A stretch of 64,000 nucleotides of DNA, from positions 81,724,209 through 81,788,208 of the forward strand of contig NC_090022.1 in assembly GCF_037176765.1 (NCBI RefSeq). Direction: 5' to 3'. The stretch comes from Anolis sagrei (lineage: Eukaryota > Chordata > Lepidosauria > Squamata > Anolidae). The notes below the pieces were generated by a model. It did not search any database. It was not told the origin of the DNA and saw nothing but the letters and a program-made list of their open reading frames with translations. Of the stretch, positions 57,201 to 63,053 are shown one piece after another. The position numbers were made by a program, and so were the translations under genes. Every line of letters starts with the position of its first letter. The stretch's first letter is position 1.

Positions 57201-58564
57201 TTTAAGACATTAAGACAATGAATGTGGCTCCCTCCCTCTCAATTTAATATTACAGGACACTTTGACGTGGGTTGTACAACTGCCCCATGGCCATGCAAAC
57301 AATTTAATTGCTATTTTGGAAATTCTGACATGGCTCCACAGATTACAGTAGTCTCCAGCCTAGAGGCTAACACTTGCTAAGCACTGATACTTATTTACTT
57401 TGAAGAAGAATAATAGTGACTGAAAAGACTTTAAAGAGTGCCTATGAAGCCAATTTCTTATTTCAAATGAACCTGGAAAACAATATTTATTAGAAGAATA
57501 ATTTTCAAAATGTGTAATATAACAATGTTTCACCTATGGCACAGCCTAAAACTAAGCTGTCTACTGTCTCTCCTTTTACCACAGTCACTGATAAGAGACA
57601 GGTATGGAATAGGGTTAACTGTTTTAATGTGTCTTTGGAAAAATTCAAACTTATCTTTTTTGACAGTCAAGACCAAGTGAATGAACAGATTTCTCTACCA
57701 GATCTGACAAAGCAACTCACAGAAGCTAATAAAAAATTAGCGGAGTTTCCTGAGACTATAAAGGTAAGATTTAAAAATTGTTTCAAAAGTAGCTTTGATG
57801 CTTGTAGTCTGAACAGTAGAATATTCTAGTAATAAGAAAACCAAGAGGAATTTGGTCTCTTGAAGGCTTGTTGACAAAGTCATTGTTTTTCTATGAGATA
57901 TTTTAAGCACTTTTGTTTTTAGTTGGGACAGCAAGTACTCTTTTTAATTAGAAAGGTCTCATGTGAATCCGCAGTTATCAACACCTAGCCTACAGATGGC
58001 AGGGCATTTATTCTCCTAACAGGAGAATAACTTCAAGTTGCAGGCATGAATTAGTTCTCATATTTAGTAAAACATTATTTTCCCAACAAGGCATGGCTGT
58101 ACTCCTCTTAATGCAGGGAGAGTAAGTACCTTTATTACAAATATTAGAAAATACATGTTTTATAAACCTCAAGAGGGTTTGCAAGATGCAGCTTTGTCAT
58201 CAAATGGTTGAAAAGCTGAGAGAAGAGAGGTAGTTCTCATTTCAATTTTTTCCCCCTTTTTTGAAGATACATAGCTATGTTAGCTACATAATATTAAAGG
58301 AGTATTAAAATAGTAGCCGTGTAGTAAGATACATCTCTGCCTGGATTTTGCATTACACTTTCGGATACATACAAAACAAAATCACTTTCTTCACAGGCTT
58401 CCCGGTTCCCTGATGTATTGGAATGCTGCCTTGTTCTTCTTCATATGGACAGCCAGGACCATGAGTCTGTCATTTCAGAAATACAGCAACAGTCACTAGA
58501 CCTACTTAAAAAATACAGAGAAACTCACATATGCAAAGATGCTTGCAAAAAGTTTTTTTCATGA
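15055..58564 (+). CDS. GEMIN5: Gem-associated protein 5, complete, 28 coding exons
   Basis: WD-repeat protein of the SMN complex. It binds the Sm site and m7G cap of pre-snRNAs, delivering them for Sm-core assembly in the cytoplasm; it also binds mRNAs and ribosomes to modulate translation. Exons: 15055-15217, 18637-18791, 21208-21389, 23305-23456, 23950-24063, 24403-24535, 24781-24943, 25831-26043, 27480-27565, 32693-32775, 37272-37408, 37928-38001, 39198-39379, 39856-39995, 41234-41405, 42222-42446, 43416-43523, 44404-44532, 45960-46055, 47545-47682, 47998-48145, 49084-49203, 51018-51228, 52201-52458, 52832-52994, 55138-55702, 57667-57763, 58397-58564. All introns are GT-AG and phases agree throughout; the sum is 1524 residues. 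The WD40 region covers about residues 15-715, a TPR-like dimerisation module about 900-1150, and the C-terminal RNA-binding region about 1250-1524. Start: the ATG at 15055 puts conserved PNWYC at residues 16-20. Confidence 0.97.
15221..15813 (-). mobile_element. L2-clade LINE 3' fragment abutting the GEMIN5 exon 1 donor
   Basis: Antisense in GEMIN5 intron 1. It reads TATTTATT tail first, then the reversed 3' UTR, then the C-terminal domain on the minus strand (15779-15495: [52 protein letters not shown]). The right edge falls after GGCAGCCAG, where host-like GTACGCAGCC begins. GGTA at 15217-15220 and 15813-15816 may be a short target duplication. Confidence 0.9.
16012..16186. mobile_element. 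Palindromic Penelope-like element ends (85-bp arms, 5-bp loop)
   Basis: The right arm (16102-16186) contains GAGGATGCTTGCCATAGATG then GGCGAAACGTCAGGAG and CATATAGCCCGAAAAAACC. The left arm (16012-16096) is its reverse complement with two mismatches; the loop is AGGTA. To the right it continues CAGTGATTCCGACCATGAAA. The GAAACGTC phrase suggests the 3' part of a Penelope-like retroelement; assignment is from memory. Confidence 0.6.
16338..16437. mobile_element. hAT-type MITE, short
   Basis: Ends CTGTGGTTCTCAAC and reversed CTGTGGTTCCCATC. Target duplication CTCCAGAG (16330-16337) versus CTCAAGAG (16438-16445). A related half copy lies at 16545-16620. GEMIN5 intron 1. Confidence 0.8.
16809..17022 (-). 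mobile_element. tRNA-like SINE, reversed
   Basis: On the minus strand it carries GGTTCAAATCT (17011-17001), a Pol III B-box-like core near its start, and ends in an A run (T run at 16810-16818). Internal phrase GACTTGAGAAACTGCAAGTC is an inverted repeat. The family is one I associate with Anolis; name not certain. A clear A box is not seen. Confidence 0.6.
17040..17162 (+). mobile_element. L2-type LINE 3' tail
   Basis: GACATTGAATGTTTGCCATA, then ATCCTGAGTTCCTTTGGGGA and (ATT)n. Confidence 0.65.
17331..18256 (+). mobile_element. L2-clade LINE 3' fragment, frameshifted
   Basis: GEMIN5 intron 1, sense. Begins at GGTATAGGGTTACAG, encodes [38 protein letters not shown] and AFSVVAPR, then loses the frame by a missing base near 17910 (CCCCCGCTGTGG for CCCCTCGGCTGTGG). 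The 3' UTR (GAGTCGCCCTAGGGCTGAGA) differs from the other copies, indicating another subfamily. Confidence 0.9.
18637..18791 (+). CDS. GEMIN5: GEMIN5 exon 2
   Basis: Residues 55-106, beginning [13 protein letters not shown] and containing [11 protein letters not shown], a textbook WD repeat. The acceptor is CATGACAG and the donor GTAAAA. The first two bases complete the glycine codon begun in exon 1. Confidence 0.97.
19174..19474. mobile_element. Two joined GGGCCCTTCC-family MITEs
   Basis: A diverged copy starts at about 19176 (GGCCCATTCCACACAGCTGA). A complete foldback copy spans 19337-19474 from GGGCCCTTCCACACAGCCCC to GGGCTGTGTAGAAGGGCCC. GEMIN5 intron 2. Confidence 0.75.
20320..20454. mobile_element. 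hAT-type MITE
   Basis: Ends CAGTGTTTCTCAAA and reversed CAGAGTTTCTCAAA with the same foldback interior (AGCTGTTAGGAATTGTGGGG). A clear 8-bp duplication is not preserved. A half copy precedes it at about 20210-20310. Confidence 0.75.
20621..20755. mobile_element. hAT-type MITE
   Basis: Ends CACTGGTTGTCAACCTGTGG and reversed TAGTGGTTTACAACCTGTGG, hAT-like. Target duplication ATCTAAAG/ATATAAAG (one mismatch). GEMIN5 intron 2. Confidence 0.8.
21208..21389 (+). CDS. GEMIN5: GEMIN5 exon 3
   Basis: Residues 107-166: [20 protein letters not shown] and [12 protein letters not shown] are nearly identical to human. Acceptor ATTTCAG, donor GTAAGT. Confidence 0.97.
21919..21975 (-). mobile_element. L2-type 3' tail fragment, reversed
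   Basis: TATTCATTTCGAATATC, CCCGCCCTTCTCAACCACCG, GGGGGACTCAGG; GEMIN5 intron 3. Confidence 0.6.
23305..23456 (+). CDS. GEMIN5: GEMIN5 exon 4
   Basis: Residues 167-217: [18 protein letters not shown] then [15 protein letters not shown], a WD repeat. Ends in the variable acidic loop (CTQQEEFQ). Donor GTAATA. Confidence 0.96.
23950..24063 (+). CDS. GEMIN5: GEMIN5 exon 5
   Basis: Residues 218-255: a short variable loop ([14 protein letters not shown]), then [18 protein letters not shown], matching human [17 protein letters not shown]. The loop looks shorter than in human. Confidence 0.95.
24403..24535 (+). CDS. GEMIN5: GEMIN5 exon 6
   Basis: Residues 256-299: [20 protein letters not shown] then [13 protein letters not shown]. 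This basic loop and LW motif correspond to the human segment that includes Trp286, implicated in cap binding. Donor GTGAGT. Confidence 0.96.
24781..24943 (+). CDS. GEMIN5: GEMIN5 exon 7
   Basis: Residues 300-354: [32 protein letters not shown] and [10 protein letters not shown]. The junction with exon 8 restores the human MDRDVKCWD sequence. Confidence 0.97.
25831..26043 (+). CDS. GEMIN5: GEMIN5 exon 8
   Basis: Residues 355-425: [23 protein letters not shown] and [21 protein letters not shown] full WD repeat with phase 0 at both ends. Confidence 0.97.
26500..26608 (+). mobile_element. L2-type LINE 3' tail
   Basis: GTAAGCTGCCTTGAGTCCCT, GGGTAGAGAAAGGCAGAGTA and (AAAT)n; GEMIN5 intron 8. Confidence 0.65.
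26623..27006. mobile_element. hAT non-autonomous element, 384 bp
   Basis: Left CAGGTGTCCCCAAACTAACG, reversed right CAGGGGTTCTCAAACTTTTT; interior GGCCAGATGTGGCCCTCCAA. Flanks GTCAAAGA and GTCTAACA share six of eight bases. No transposase frame; GEMIN5 intron 8. Confidence 0.75.
27480..27565 (+). CDS. GEMIN5: GEMIN5 exon 9
   Basis: Residues 426-453: [20 protein letters not shown] then GIYDTYSN. The following intron 9 (27566-32692) contains the near full-length L2 LINE in sense orientation. Confidence 0.97.
28323..28480 (+). repeat. Diverged tandem duplication in the L2 5' region
   Basis: Two related units of about 70 bp (28323-28395 and 28409-28480), each with TTATAATTATATG near the start, TTGAACGGTGCTG in the middle and a GCACTTTA end. 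Confidence 0.75.
28588..28706 (+). repeat. Four 26-bp repeats in the L2 5' region
   Basis: Identical 26-mers starting GTGTTATGCC and ending CTTTAACAA at 28588-28613, 28614-28639, 28652-28677 and 28681-28706. The first two are directly tandem. They sit 100-220 bp before the LINE ATG, the place expected for an internal promoter. Confidence 0.9.
32693..32775 (+). CDS. GEMIN5: GEMIN5 exon 10
   Basis: Residues 454-481: [20 protein letters not shown], very close to human; the TYHKK stretch lies at the RNA-binding face of the second propeller. A reversed L2-type tail begins only about 25 bp after the donor. Confidence 0.97.
32801..33065 (-). mobile_element. L2-type LINE 3' end, reversed
   Basis: (TTTA)n, TATCCCGCCTTTCTCTAACC, GGGGACTCAAGGCGGC. 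It starts 25 bp after the GEMIN5 exon 10 donor. Confidence 0.7.
33470..33995 (+). mobile_element. L2-type LINE 3' end with C-terminal remnant
   Basis: A decayed [16 protein letters not shown] segment near 33505-33555, a degraded 3' UTR with a C run at 33655-33669, then GCTTCGAGTCCCC and TATTATT repeats. Confidence 0.7.
36527..37100 (+). repeat. 44-bp direct repeats 530 bp apart
   Basis: 36527-36570 and 37057-37100 are identical except one base (AGTCCTTGATAAGAAGCAAT ... TTTTTGTTCCATA). The sequence between them is not recognised as an element. GEMIN5 intron 10. Confidence 0.9.
37272..37408 (+). CDS. GEMIN5: GEMIN5 exon 11
   Basis: Residues 482-527: [30 protein letters not shown] and [11 protein letters not shown]. 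Acceptor TTTTCTAG, donor GTTAGT. Confidence 0.97.
37928..38001 (+). CDS. GEMIN5: GEMIN5 exon 12
   Basis: Residues 528-551: [20 protein letters not shown] then GNEDG. At 74 nt it is the smallest exon of the gene. Confidence 0.97.
38535..38600 (+). mobile_element. 66-bp L2 insertion with 9-bp target duplications
   Basis: Only the last part of the L2 3' UTR (GAGTCGCCATTTCGGCTGAG, GTATAGAAGTAAAGC) plus an (AAAT)n tail. It is flanked by GAACAAGCT at 38526-38534 and again at 38601-38609. In GEMIN5 intron 12, sense. Confidence 0.9.
38838..38905 (-). mobile_element. CR1 LINE 3' fragment, reversed
   Basis: GAATCATAGAGTTGGAAGAG then ACCACAAGGGCCATCCAG, the reversed 3' UTR of amniote CR1. Confidence 0.75.
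39198..39379 (+). CDS. GEMIN5: GEMIN5 exon 13
   Basis: Residues 552-612: [31 protein letters not shown] and [16 protein letters not shown] repeat. Confidence 0.97.
39856..39995 (+). CDS. GEMIN5: GEMIN5 exon 14
   Basis: Residues 613-659: [20 protein letters not shown] then [14 protein letters not shown]; the VWD that closes the blade comes from exon 15. The segment around human Lys641 and Arg660 is preserved. Confidence 0.97.
41234..41405 (+). CDS. GEMIN5: GEMIN5 exon 15
   Basis: Residues 660-716: [46 protein letters not shown]. Last recognisable WD repeat, ending the tandem propellers. Confidence 0.97.
41640..41830 (+). mobile_element. L2-type LINE 3' tail
   Basis: GTGAGCTGCCCCAAGTTCCT, GGGGAGCGGGGGCAGGACAT and TTATTATTTG; GEMIN5 intron 15. 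Confidence 0.6.
41942..42087. mobile_element. hAT-type MITE with perfect 8-bp target duplication
   Basis: Foldback element whose arms contain TTTTGGACTTCAACTCCC and its reverse form. Flanked by GTTTAGAG at 41934-41941 and 42088-42095. An internal short duplication CCCATAATTCCT occurs twice. GEMIN5 intron 15. Confidence 0.85.
42222..42446 (+). CDS. GEMIN5: GEMIN5 exon 16 (tandem acceptor)
   Basis: Residues 717-791: [18 protein letters not shown] then a KKKKKPPGK lysine run and an acidic tail ([11 protein letters not shown]). The acceptor is CAGTAG, so splicing could start at 42222 (adding Val) or 42225 (removing it); both keep frame. I chose the CAG site. Confidence 0.93.
42652..43007. mobile_element. 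Mariner-type MITE with TA target duplication
   Basis: Inverted ends GGGTGTTTCAAAAAGATGGA and, reversed from the right, CAGTGTTTCAAAATCATGGA; similarity extends about 40 bp. TA flanks both sides (42650-42651, 43008-43009). No transposase frame. GEMIN5 intron 16. Confidence 0.8.
43416..43523 (+). CDS. GEMIN5: GEMIN5 exon 17
   Basis: Residues 792-827 of the poorly conserved linker, with [14 protein letters not shown]. Supported by a TTTGCTGCAG acceptor, open frame and matching phases rather than by strong similarity. Confidence 0.82.
44404..44532 (+). CDS. GEMIN5: GEMIN5 exon 18
   Basis: Residues 828-870: [20 protein letters not shown] then [12 protein letters not shown], matching human [22 protein letters not shown]. 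The donor AAAAG|GTGCAG is weaker than most. Confidence 0.94.
45382..45719. mobile_element. Tigger-like (TcMar) non-autonomous element
   Basis: Left end CAGGTAGTCCCCACGTTACA after TA. The right end, read reversed, is CAGGCAATCAGTCCCTAAAT, similar but with a small insertion. GEMIN5 intron 18. Confidence 0.6.
45960..46055 (+). CDS. GEMIN5: GEMIN5 exon 19
   Basis: Residues 871-902: [20 protein letters not shown], close to human [20 protein letters not shown]. Leads into the TPR-like dimerisation domain. Confidence 0.95.
46290..46560 (-). mobile_element. CR1 LINE 3' end, reversed
   Basis: AGAATCATAGTGTTGGAAGT, ATGGCCATCCAGCCTCTGGT, AGGAAGGTCTTCCTAATGTT: consecutive landmarks of antisense CR1. 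GEMIN5 intron 19. Confidence 0.85.
46858..46998 (+). mobile_element. L1 LINE reverse-transcriptase fragment
   Basis: In frame from 46863: [20 protein letters not shown] then [20 protein letters not shown], which matches the L1 RT block with RGTRQGCPLSPLLF. It stops where another repeat starts. Confidence 0.75.
46997..47262 (+). repeat. Unassigned interspersed repeat next to the L1 piece
   Basis: Begins AACTAGCCACCCCCTGCC with ATTGCTGTGGCCCAGTCTG and ends near ATTTTTATTTATATTGA. Looks like a short repeat common in reptile genomes, but I cannot name the family. Confidence 0.4.
47545..47682 (+). CDS. GEMIN5: GEMIN5 exon 20
   Basis: Residues 903-948: [20 protein letters not shown] then [16 protein letters not shown]. 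First helices of the TPR-like module. Confidence 0.96.
47998..48145 (+). CDS. GEMIN5: GEMIN5 exon 21
   Basis: Residues 949-997: [20 protein letters not shown] then [17 protein letters not shown]. Highly conserved helical repeats; long T-rich acceptor tract. Confidence 0.97.
49084..49203 (+). CDS. GEMIN5: GEMIN5 exon 22
   Basis: Residues 998-1037: [20 protein letters not shown] then [20 protein letters not shown]. The following intron carries a decayed jockey/I-like LINE. Confidence 0.97.
49570..50771 (+). mobile_element. Decayed jockey/I-like LINE fragment with A-rich tail
   Basis: An open frame at 50023-50754 encodes [40 protein letters not shown] and [20 protein letters not shown], the region after RT in jockey/I-group elements (YCAPVW, HT..VD..LN...RIITG). 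Upstream lie broken RT traces ([10 protein letters not shown] near 49580, KYLGVTLDQ near 49975). It ends in AAAATAAAATAAAA. The longest frame, 243 residues, is a relic and not a host gene. GEMIN5 intron 22. Confidence 0.75.
51018..51228 (+). CDS. GEMIN5: GEMIN5 exon 23
   Basis: Residues 1038-1108: [45 protein letters not shown]. End of the TPR-like domain. Confidence 0.97.
52201..52458 (+). CDS. GEMIN5: GEMIN5 exon 24
   Basis: Residues 1109-1194: [20 protein letters not shown], then [13 protein letters not shown] and VEYPPTTPN. Phase 0 at both ends. Confidence 0.96.
52832..52994 (+). CDS. GEMIN5: GEMIN5 exon 25
   Basis: Residues 1195-1248: [20 protein letters not shown] then [18 protein letters not shown], matching human [25 protein letters not shown] in parts. 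Donor GTAAAG. Confidence 0.96.
54407..54581. mobile_element. Short palindromic MITE
   Basis: Left TACCATATTTATTCGAGTCT and reversed right end TACTGTATTTTCTCGATTTG, continuing AATG in both; TA-rich flanks. Family unnamed. GEMIN5 intron 25. Confidence 0.6.
54788..54985 (-). mobile_element. L2-type LINE 3' end, reversed
   Basis: TTTATTTGTATTTATTTGCT, ATACCCCGCCTTTCTCACCC, GGCTTACAAC; 150 bp before GEMIN5 exon 26. Confidence 0.65.
55138..55702 (+). CDS. GEMIN5: GEMIN5 exon 26 (largest)
   Basis: Residues 1249-1436. Conserved start ([26 protein letters not shown]), then a diverged acidic linker with a 15-residue tandem duplication at 55347-55436, then [11 protein letters not shown] matching human TLAEMIRQHQK. 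This exon begins the non-canonical RNA-binding region. The linker differs strongly from human and seems to account for part of the extra length. Confidence 0.95.
56078..56118 (+). mobile_element. BovB/RTE-type LINE or SINE 3' tail
   Basis: GTCACGAAGAGTCGGAGACG then ACAGAACGAATGAACAACAA resembles the BovB 3' end (consensus-like AAGAGTCGGACACGAC). Only about 40 bp remain, so LINE and BovB-tailed SINE cannot be told apart. Confidence 0.55.
56150..56480 (+). mobile_element. Penelope-like element 3' region
   Basis: A single-orientation copy: ACAGATATATAAACCC near 56310, CTCTGAGGATGCTTGCCATA at 56354, AAAACGTCAGGAGAAAATGC, then CAGTGATTCCGGTCATGAAA. Same family as the palindrome at 16.0 kb. GEMIN5 intron 26. 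Confidence 0.55.
57667..57763 (+). CDS. GEMIN5: GEMIN5 exon 27
   Basis: Residues 1437-1469: [20 protein letters not shown] then PETIK, matching human [25 protein letters not shown]. Confidence 0.97.
58397..58564 (+). CDS. GEMIN5: GEMIN5 exon 28 (last coding exon)
   Basis: Residues 1470-1524 and stop TGA at 58562. [14 protein letters not shown] matches human [14 protein letters not shown]; the last 30 residues diverge but keep a Cys-rich basic end, [10 protein letters not shown]. Confidence 0.97.
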   Translation, partial: ASRFPDVLECCLVLLHMDSQDHESVISEIQQQSLDLLKKYRETHICKDACKKFFS

Positions 58565-58829
58565 ACCTCTTCTTTTTTTTCTGGGTGTGTAGGACTGTTT
58601 AATATGAAGTATATTTCATTCTGGATGGATGGACAGGAGACTACTGTTATACAGTTCTGTTGATTAGTGGAGTGTAATGAAGTAGTGTAAAGTTCCTCTA
58701 AAAGCAAAATACCATTTTTAATGAACTGCCAATTATTTTGTATTTGGAAAGATAGGAACATAGGGAACTAATATGGGGGGCCCAAACATCTCTGCTTTTT
58801 AGAAGGTAGGGAGTTTGTGTTACCTAAGC

Positions 58830-58835
58830 AATAAA
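58830..58835 (+). terminator. GEMIN5: GEMIN5 polyadenylation signal
   Basis: AATAAA 266 nt after the stop codon, followed within 30 nt by a GT-rich stretch (GAGGTGTGTCC). It is the first canonical signal downstream. Confidence 0.75.
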
Positions 58836-58839
58836 AAAT

Positions 58840-60485
58840 TATATTCTAAAATTGAGGTGTGTCCATTTGTCATTGAATCAGAGTTGGGAGAAACCACAAG
58901 GGCTATCCAGTCCTGTCCACTGGCATGCAGGAATACACAGTTGAAGCACTTCCAGTAGATAGCCTTCCAGCCTGTTTAGTAACCTACAAAGACTCTTTGT
59001 CACCCTTCTCTGGTCTTAGCAGTACCCTTGAATTGTGCCCAGAATTATTCTAGGTAAGGTCTGACCAAAGCGGAATATGGTTGAACTATAACTTCCCTCA
59101 GTCTCAACACTATATTCCTATTGATGAAGCCTAGAATCACTGTTGCCTCACATTCAACTTGTCTACTAATACACCTAGATGACTTTCAGGTGTACTGTTT
59201 TCATCTTAAATCTGTGCATTTCTTTCTTATTACCAAAGTGTAGTACCATACATTTATCTCTTTTGAAACTTTTTTGTTAGGTTTGGCCCAGCCCTGCAAA
59301 CTATCAAGGTCATTTTGGATTCCGATCCTATTCTCTGGGGTATTAGCTATACTGCTGAATTTGGTGTTTGCAGATTTGATAAGAGTGCCCTGTATTGTCA
59401 TTTAAGTAATCTACACTGATGTTGAATAGCACTGTGCCCAGGACAGAACGTTGTGGCATTCCGCTGGTCACTTCTCTCCAGGATGAAGAGGATCTGTTTT
59501 TGAGCAACCTTCAGGGTCAGTTGGTCAAATTATAAAGCCACCTAACAGTAACATTTCTAGCCCACATTTAGAACATACTTCAAAAAAAAAAATAGATATT
59601 GGTTTACTGCAAAAAGGAAGCACAGTGCCAACAGTAAAAACAGAAACTATAGTTGGCTTACATTGGATGTTGCTTTTGCAAATTTATGTCTTACACTGGA
59701 GTGGAAACGGGGAGAAGATGTCTCAATGAAATTAACTTATTGTTGTATAAACACCAGAGTGACTTGGAGGTCTCTCCCTTCATAGTCACCAATAGTCAAA
59801 TCAAATTGGCAGCATTTAGCGAATACACGACAGGATATGACGAGATTCCTTTTATTGATAGAAAACTCTTGTCTCAGGAGAATGAGATGGACTTTCCATT
59901 CTTTTGCATGTGCCAAATTTAATTACTGGAACACATCTCTTTCAGTGTAAAGAATTAAGCCCCTGGCCCCATAAACACTGAACTGTACTTTCTTTAGACA
60001 CTAAAAGAATAAGTGTTCTACTAATCGAGCAAACTTAATGTAAAAGTAAGGTAACAGCCTTGCAGTCCTGTTATGATGGGCTATTTTAACTATGGTGGCA
60101 AACTTACAATTAGCCATTACTAGAAAAATGCTGCATGAGCCATTTAAATATTATCTATGAAAGGAGGAGACAATGTACAGTGCTTTGTAACATTTGAACA
60201 GATTACCAAGTATTGTTCTCAATAGTTAGCAAGATGTGATCCCAGTGATCCTGGTTTAACAAGGGAAATAAAATCCAGAGACCTTGATATTATGAAAGAG
60301 GTTACATACATAGAAGCATGAAAGACTGCTCTAGAAGCCTACCTGTTACATTAAGCAGTTTGCTAAGTGTTTGAAGAACAGGGCTAATGATTGACTTTTT
60401 TTTTGTTCAGTTCTTTGCATACATATATTTTAACACCCTCTCAAAAGAAAAAGAAAATTCATAGTCTCATGCCTTAAGAAAATTC
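58840..60485. other. GEMIN5-CNOT8 tail-to-tail intergenic region
   Basis: The convergent genes are separated by about 1.6 kb between predicted poly(A) signals. The first half is an antisense CR1 relic; 59550-60485 is AT-rich and I see no gene or named repeat in it. Confidence 0.6.
58873..59545 (-). mobile_element. CR1 LINE 3' end, reversed
   Basis: GAATCAGAGTTGGGAGAAAC, then GCACTGTGCCCAGGACAGAA and TGGTCACTTCTCTCCAGGAT. Between the GEMIN5 and CNOT8 3' ends. Confidence 0.8.
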
Positions 60486-60491
60486 TTTATT
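60486..60491 (-). terminator. CNOT8: CNOT8 polyadenylation signal
   Basis: TTTATT on the plus strand, i.e. AATAAA on the CNOT8 strand, 967 nt after the stop codon. A 3' UTR of this size is plausible for the gene, but other signals further left cannot be excluded. Confidence 0.55.
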
Positions 60492-61457
60492 TTACAAAAT
60501 TAAGAACCAGCTATATATACACAAGCATTTTAATAGCAGCTTGCAATACTTTACATAATGAAGAATTTTAAGCTTTTTTTAAAATACCACACAATCAGGA
60601 TTTTCTCTCTCGCTCAACAGGACTTTGGTGTGTCAGGACTGTATGAAACTTGCAGTTAAATATACTTTTTTTCCCCAAACCACTTAACAATCAAGGTCTC
60701 CTTTTCACAACAGAGTGAAAGAAAAGCTTTGTCAGCCTTTCCTGGGCAGATACACTTGTGATTCCGTCAATCTTCTGAATATCCCTGTTAGCAGAAGGGT
60801 AAAGTATTTCACTTAAAGTGAAACCATTTTTGGTCCCAACTATTAATGTAGCCTCAAACATGCAGACAAGTTTTGCTCCATTTTACGGTGGTTCAGATGA
60901 AATGTACTGATATGATGCATGGCCCGGCAATCTAAAAGGAGCAGGAGGAGCCAGCTGTAATGCTATCCAGAAGCACTACAAGGGCTGCGGCTAAGGCAGA
61001 TCTAAGCAGTTCATGCAGGGCCTCCACCACCAGGGCTGAGTGGAACACTTTCACAGATGGATTTACACAAAAGATAAAAGTAGCAGAGGGCTTGGGAACA
61101 AATCACCCTCACAGAGAGCAAAAAAAAGTTTTAAAACAAGCTTTCAAAAGCTAAATCTGCAAGTGCATGAGAGAGTGAGAGAGTCTCAGCTCTGCTGAAA
61201 GCTCTGACATTATATACTCCTTGCAAATTCAGTAAAGTTTAAAAGAAAAGAGGTATTTACATTGTAGTTTTTCTGGTTTTTACACAGGGGCAAAACACTA
61301 TAGCCATTATGAAGCTGCCTGATTAGAATCCATTTAGATTCAAATGTTTTGCCCTCTGCAGAAAACATACTAGTTCTTCCACAATTTCTTTGAGAGACTT
61401 GTTTAAGGAGAGAGTTTACCTCCATGGACCCAAGTCATTTCGAATGGCAGCTAGTTG
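60492..61457 (-). other. CNOT8: CNOT8 3' untranslated region
   Basis: Sequence between the CNOT8 stop codon and the predicted AATAAA. It lacks recognisable transposons, unlike its surroundings, as expected for a retained 3' UTR. Confidence 0.6.
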
Positions 61458-61607
61458 TCACTGCTGCATATTATTGATAATTGCCAAAATACTCATTTTC
61501 TCTTGCGCTGTCTCTACATCTTCACTCTGTTTCTGAGCTACTCCTGTGCCAAGGCCATACAGTCTCCCACAGTACTTTGCATCATCGATTGTATCCTCAA
61601 AGAACAA
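61458..61607 (-). CDS. CNOT8: CNOT8 last coding exon
   Basis: 150 nt including [33 protein letters not shown], then [12 protein letters not shown]. Acceptor TTTTTGTAG. Confidence 0.97.
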   Translation of the reverse strand: MFFEDTIDDAKYCGRLYGLGTGVAQKQSEDVETAQEKMSILAIINNMQQ

Positions 61608-63053
61608 CTACAAAAAGAAAAAAAGTTAGATTGTACTTTTCATATAATTAGACATATAATTAGACTTCAACGACGTCATTGCTGCAGCGGTAACAACTGC
61701 ACAATGTTAGGGAAGGGGAATTGTTAATTCCCAAAAGTAGATCATGCAAAGAAGGTCAAGCCTTATACATATTATTGTGCACACTGATAAATAAGCATAC
61801 CTCTTTCATCCTGAAAAATGCCATCCCTGTGAGTAGCGAGTCTGACCCGGCTTGGTGCTGCCGTCCAATCCGCTGCAAATCTAGCTGGTCAGCCACTTCT
61901 TGGAGGCCTCCCTGGAACCAAGGAAGACACCAGAGACCTGAACAACTTGCCCAAGTTCCCTTTACCTTTCCCTGGCTAAGTCAATTTGAGAGCAACAGAA
62001 CGAATAAGTGATGGATAGGAATCTTACCACAATTCAAAGAAAATTAAATTTAACCTTGGGCAATAACAGCGTTATTACACACTAGTGAATGAACAATAAG
62101 TGATTGCTTTCATAAATAGGGGGTGATTATTTTCCAACAGCACTGCATCTTTATCCAACTAGGATAACTAAACACATGGAAAAAGTTAATTACGATGAGA
62201 ACAGATGCCTTTCACCAACAATATTCAGAAATATTAAGTATGCAAGACAGACAAATCATAATCTGAATACAACGTATTATAGAACTATCAAAAATCACAT
62301 ACTCTAATCATTTTTGCACAGAAACAAGGAACTATGCCAATTACAAAAACTGTTTCTAGAAAGTCCTTTTTTCTGAGCTCAGTTGTAGCTCAGATGGAGG
62401 TGTAATGGATTTTGTGGTCATCCTGATTCCTGTGCATTTGTGACCTGTGTTAAGATAGCTTGTACGTTTGCTTAATACCACTCGCTCCTGAATCTTGTGT
62501 CCCTATGTCTATCTGTAGAAGGTTTACAATTAGTTAACTAGCACAGACTATCAAGAATTCAGCAGAATGGGAAAAATATCAAGTCAGTACAGCTGGGAAG
62601 CAGACACACTTGCCATTGGCATCAGATGATACAAAGCTCAAATAAAAAACCTGACTGGCACCTATACAATGGCATTTTACTTTGGGAATGTGTGGCTACA
62701 GCCAAATAACACACAATCAATGCATAACAATTCCAACATGCTTATGTGAAACTGAAACTACTATTATTAATTATATGGTTAAGTTTTTAAAATCTATATA
62801 TTTAACTAGCAACCTGGACTTCATCTCACTTTAGCTTTTTTGAAAAAATAGGTAATGCAACCAGCAACTTAGTTTGGCATTTAAAACAATGAAACTCAAG
62901 TAGGATACCTTTAGGTTTTTGCAACTCTTCATCAGGTACTTAACGTCATATATGGATGGAAAGAAGAGATTCAAGATATGAAAGAATTCGTGTTCTTCTT
63001 CAGGAAGCCTTGAATCTGTCAGCAGTTTCACCATATAACCAAAGTCATAGCCA
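61458..63053 (-). CDS. CNOT8: CCR4-NOT deadenylase subunit 8, C-terminal part; three exons
   Basis: Catalytic CAF1/POP2-family 3'-5' exonuclease that shortens mRNA poly(A) tails within the CCR4-NOT complex. Minus-strand exons are 63053-62909, 61911-61801 and 61607-61458 (145, 111 and 150 nt with TGA), joined in phases 1, 0, 0, all with GT-AG introns. They encode about residues 159-292: [54 protein letters not shown] and [20 protein letters not shown]. The Asp in GYDFGY and the His and Asp in QHQAGSDS are DEDDh catalytic residues. [20 protein letters not shown] and the tail [12 protein letters not shown] mark it as CNOT8 rather than the paralogue CNOT7. No exon is recognised between 63054 and 64000; the N-terminal half lies to the right. 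Confidence 0.96.
61801..61911 (-). CDS. CNOT8: CNOT8 penultimate coding exon
   Basis: 111 nt, 37 codons: [20 protein letters not shown] then [17 protein letters not shown]. It holds the last catalytic His and Asp. Confidence 0.97.
62909..63053 (-). CDS. CNOT8: CNOT8 exon with third DEDD aspartate
   Basis: 145 nt after a TCCACCAG acceptor; completes a Ser codon, then reads [11 protein letters not shown] and [19 protein letters not shown]. Phase 0 donor GTATCC. Confidence 0.96.
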
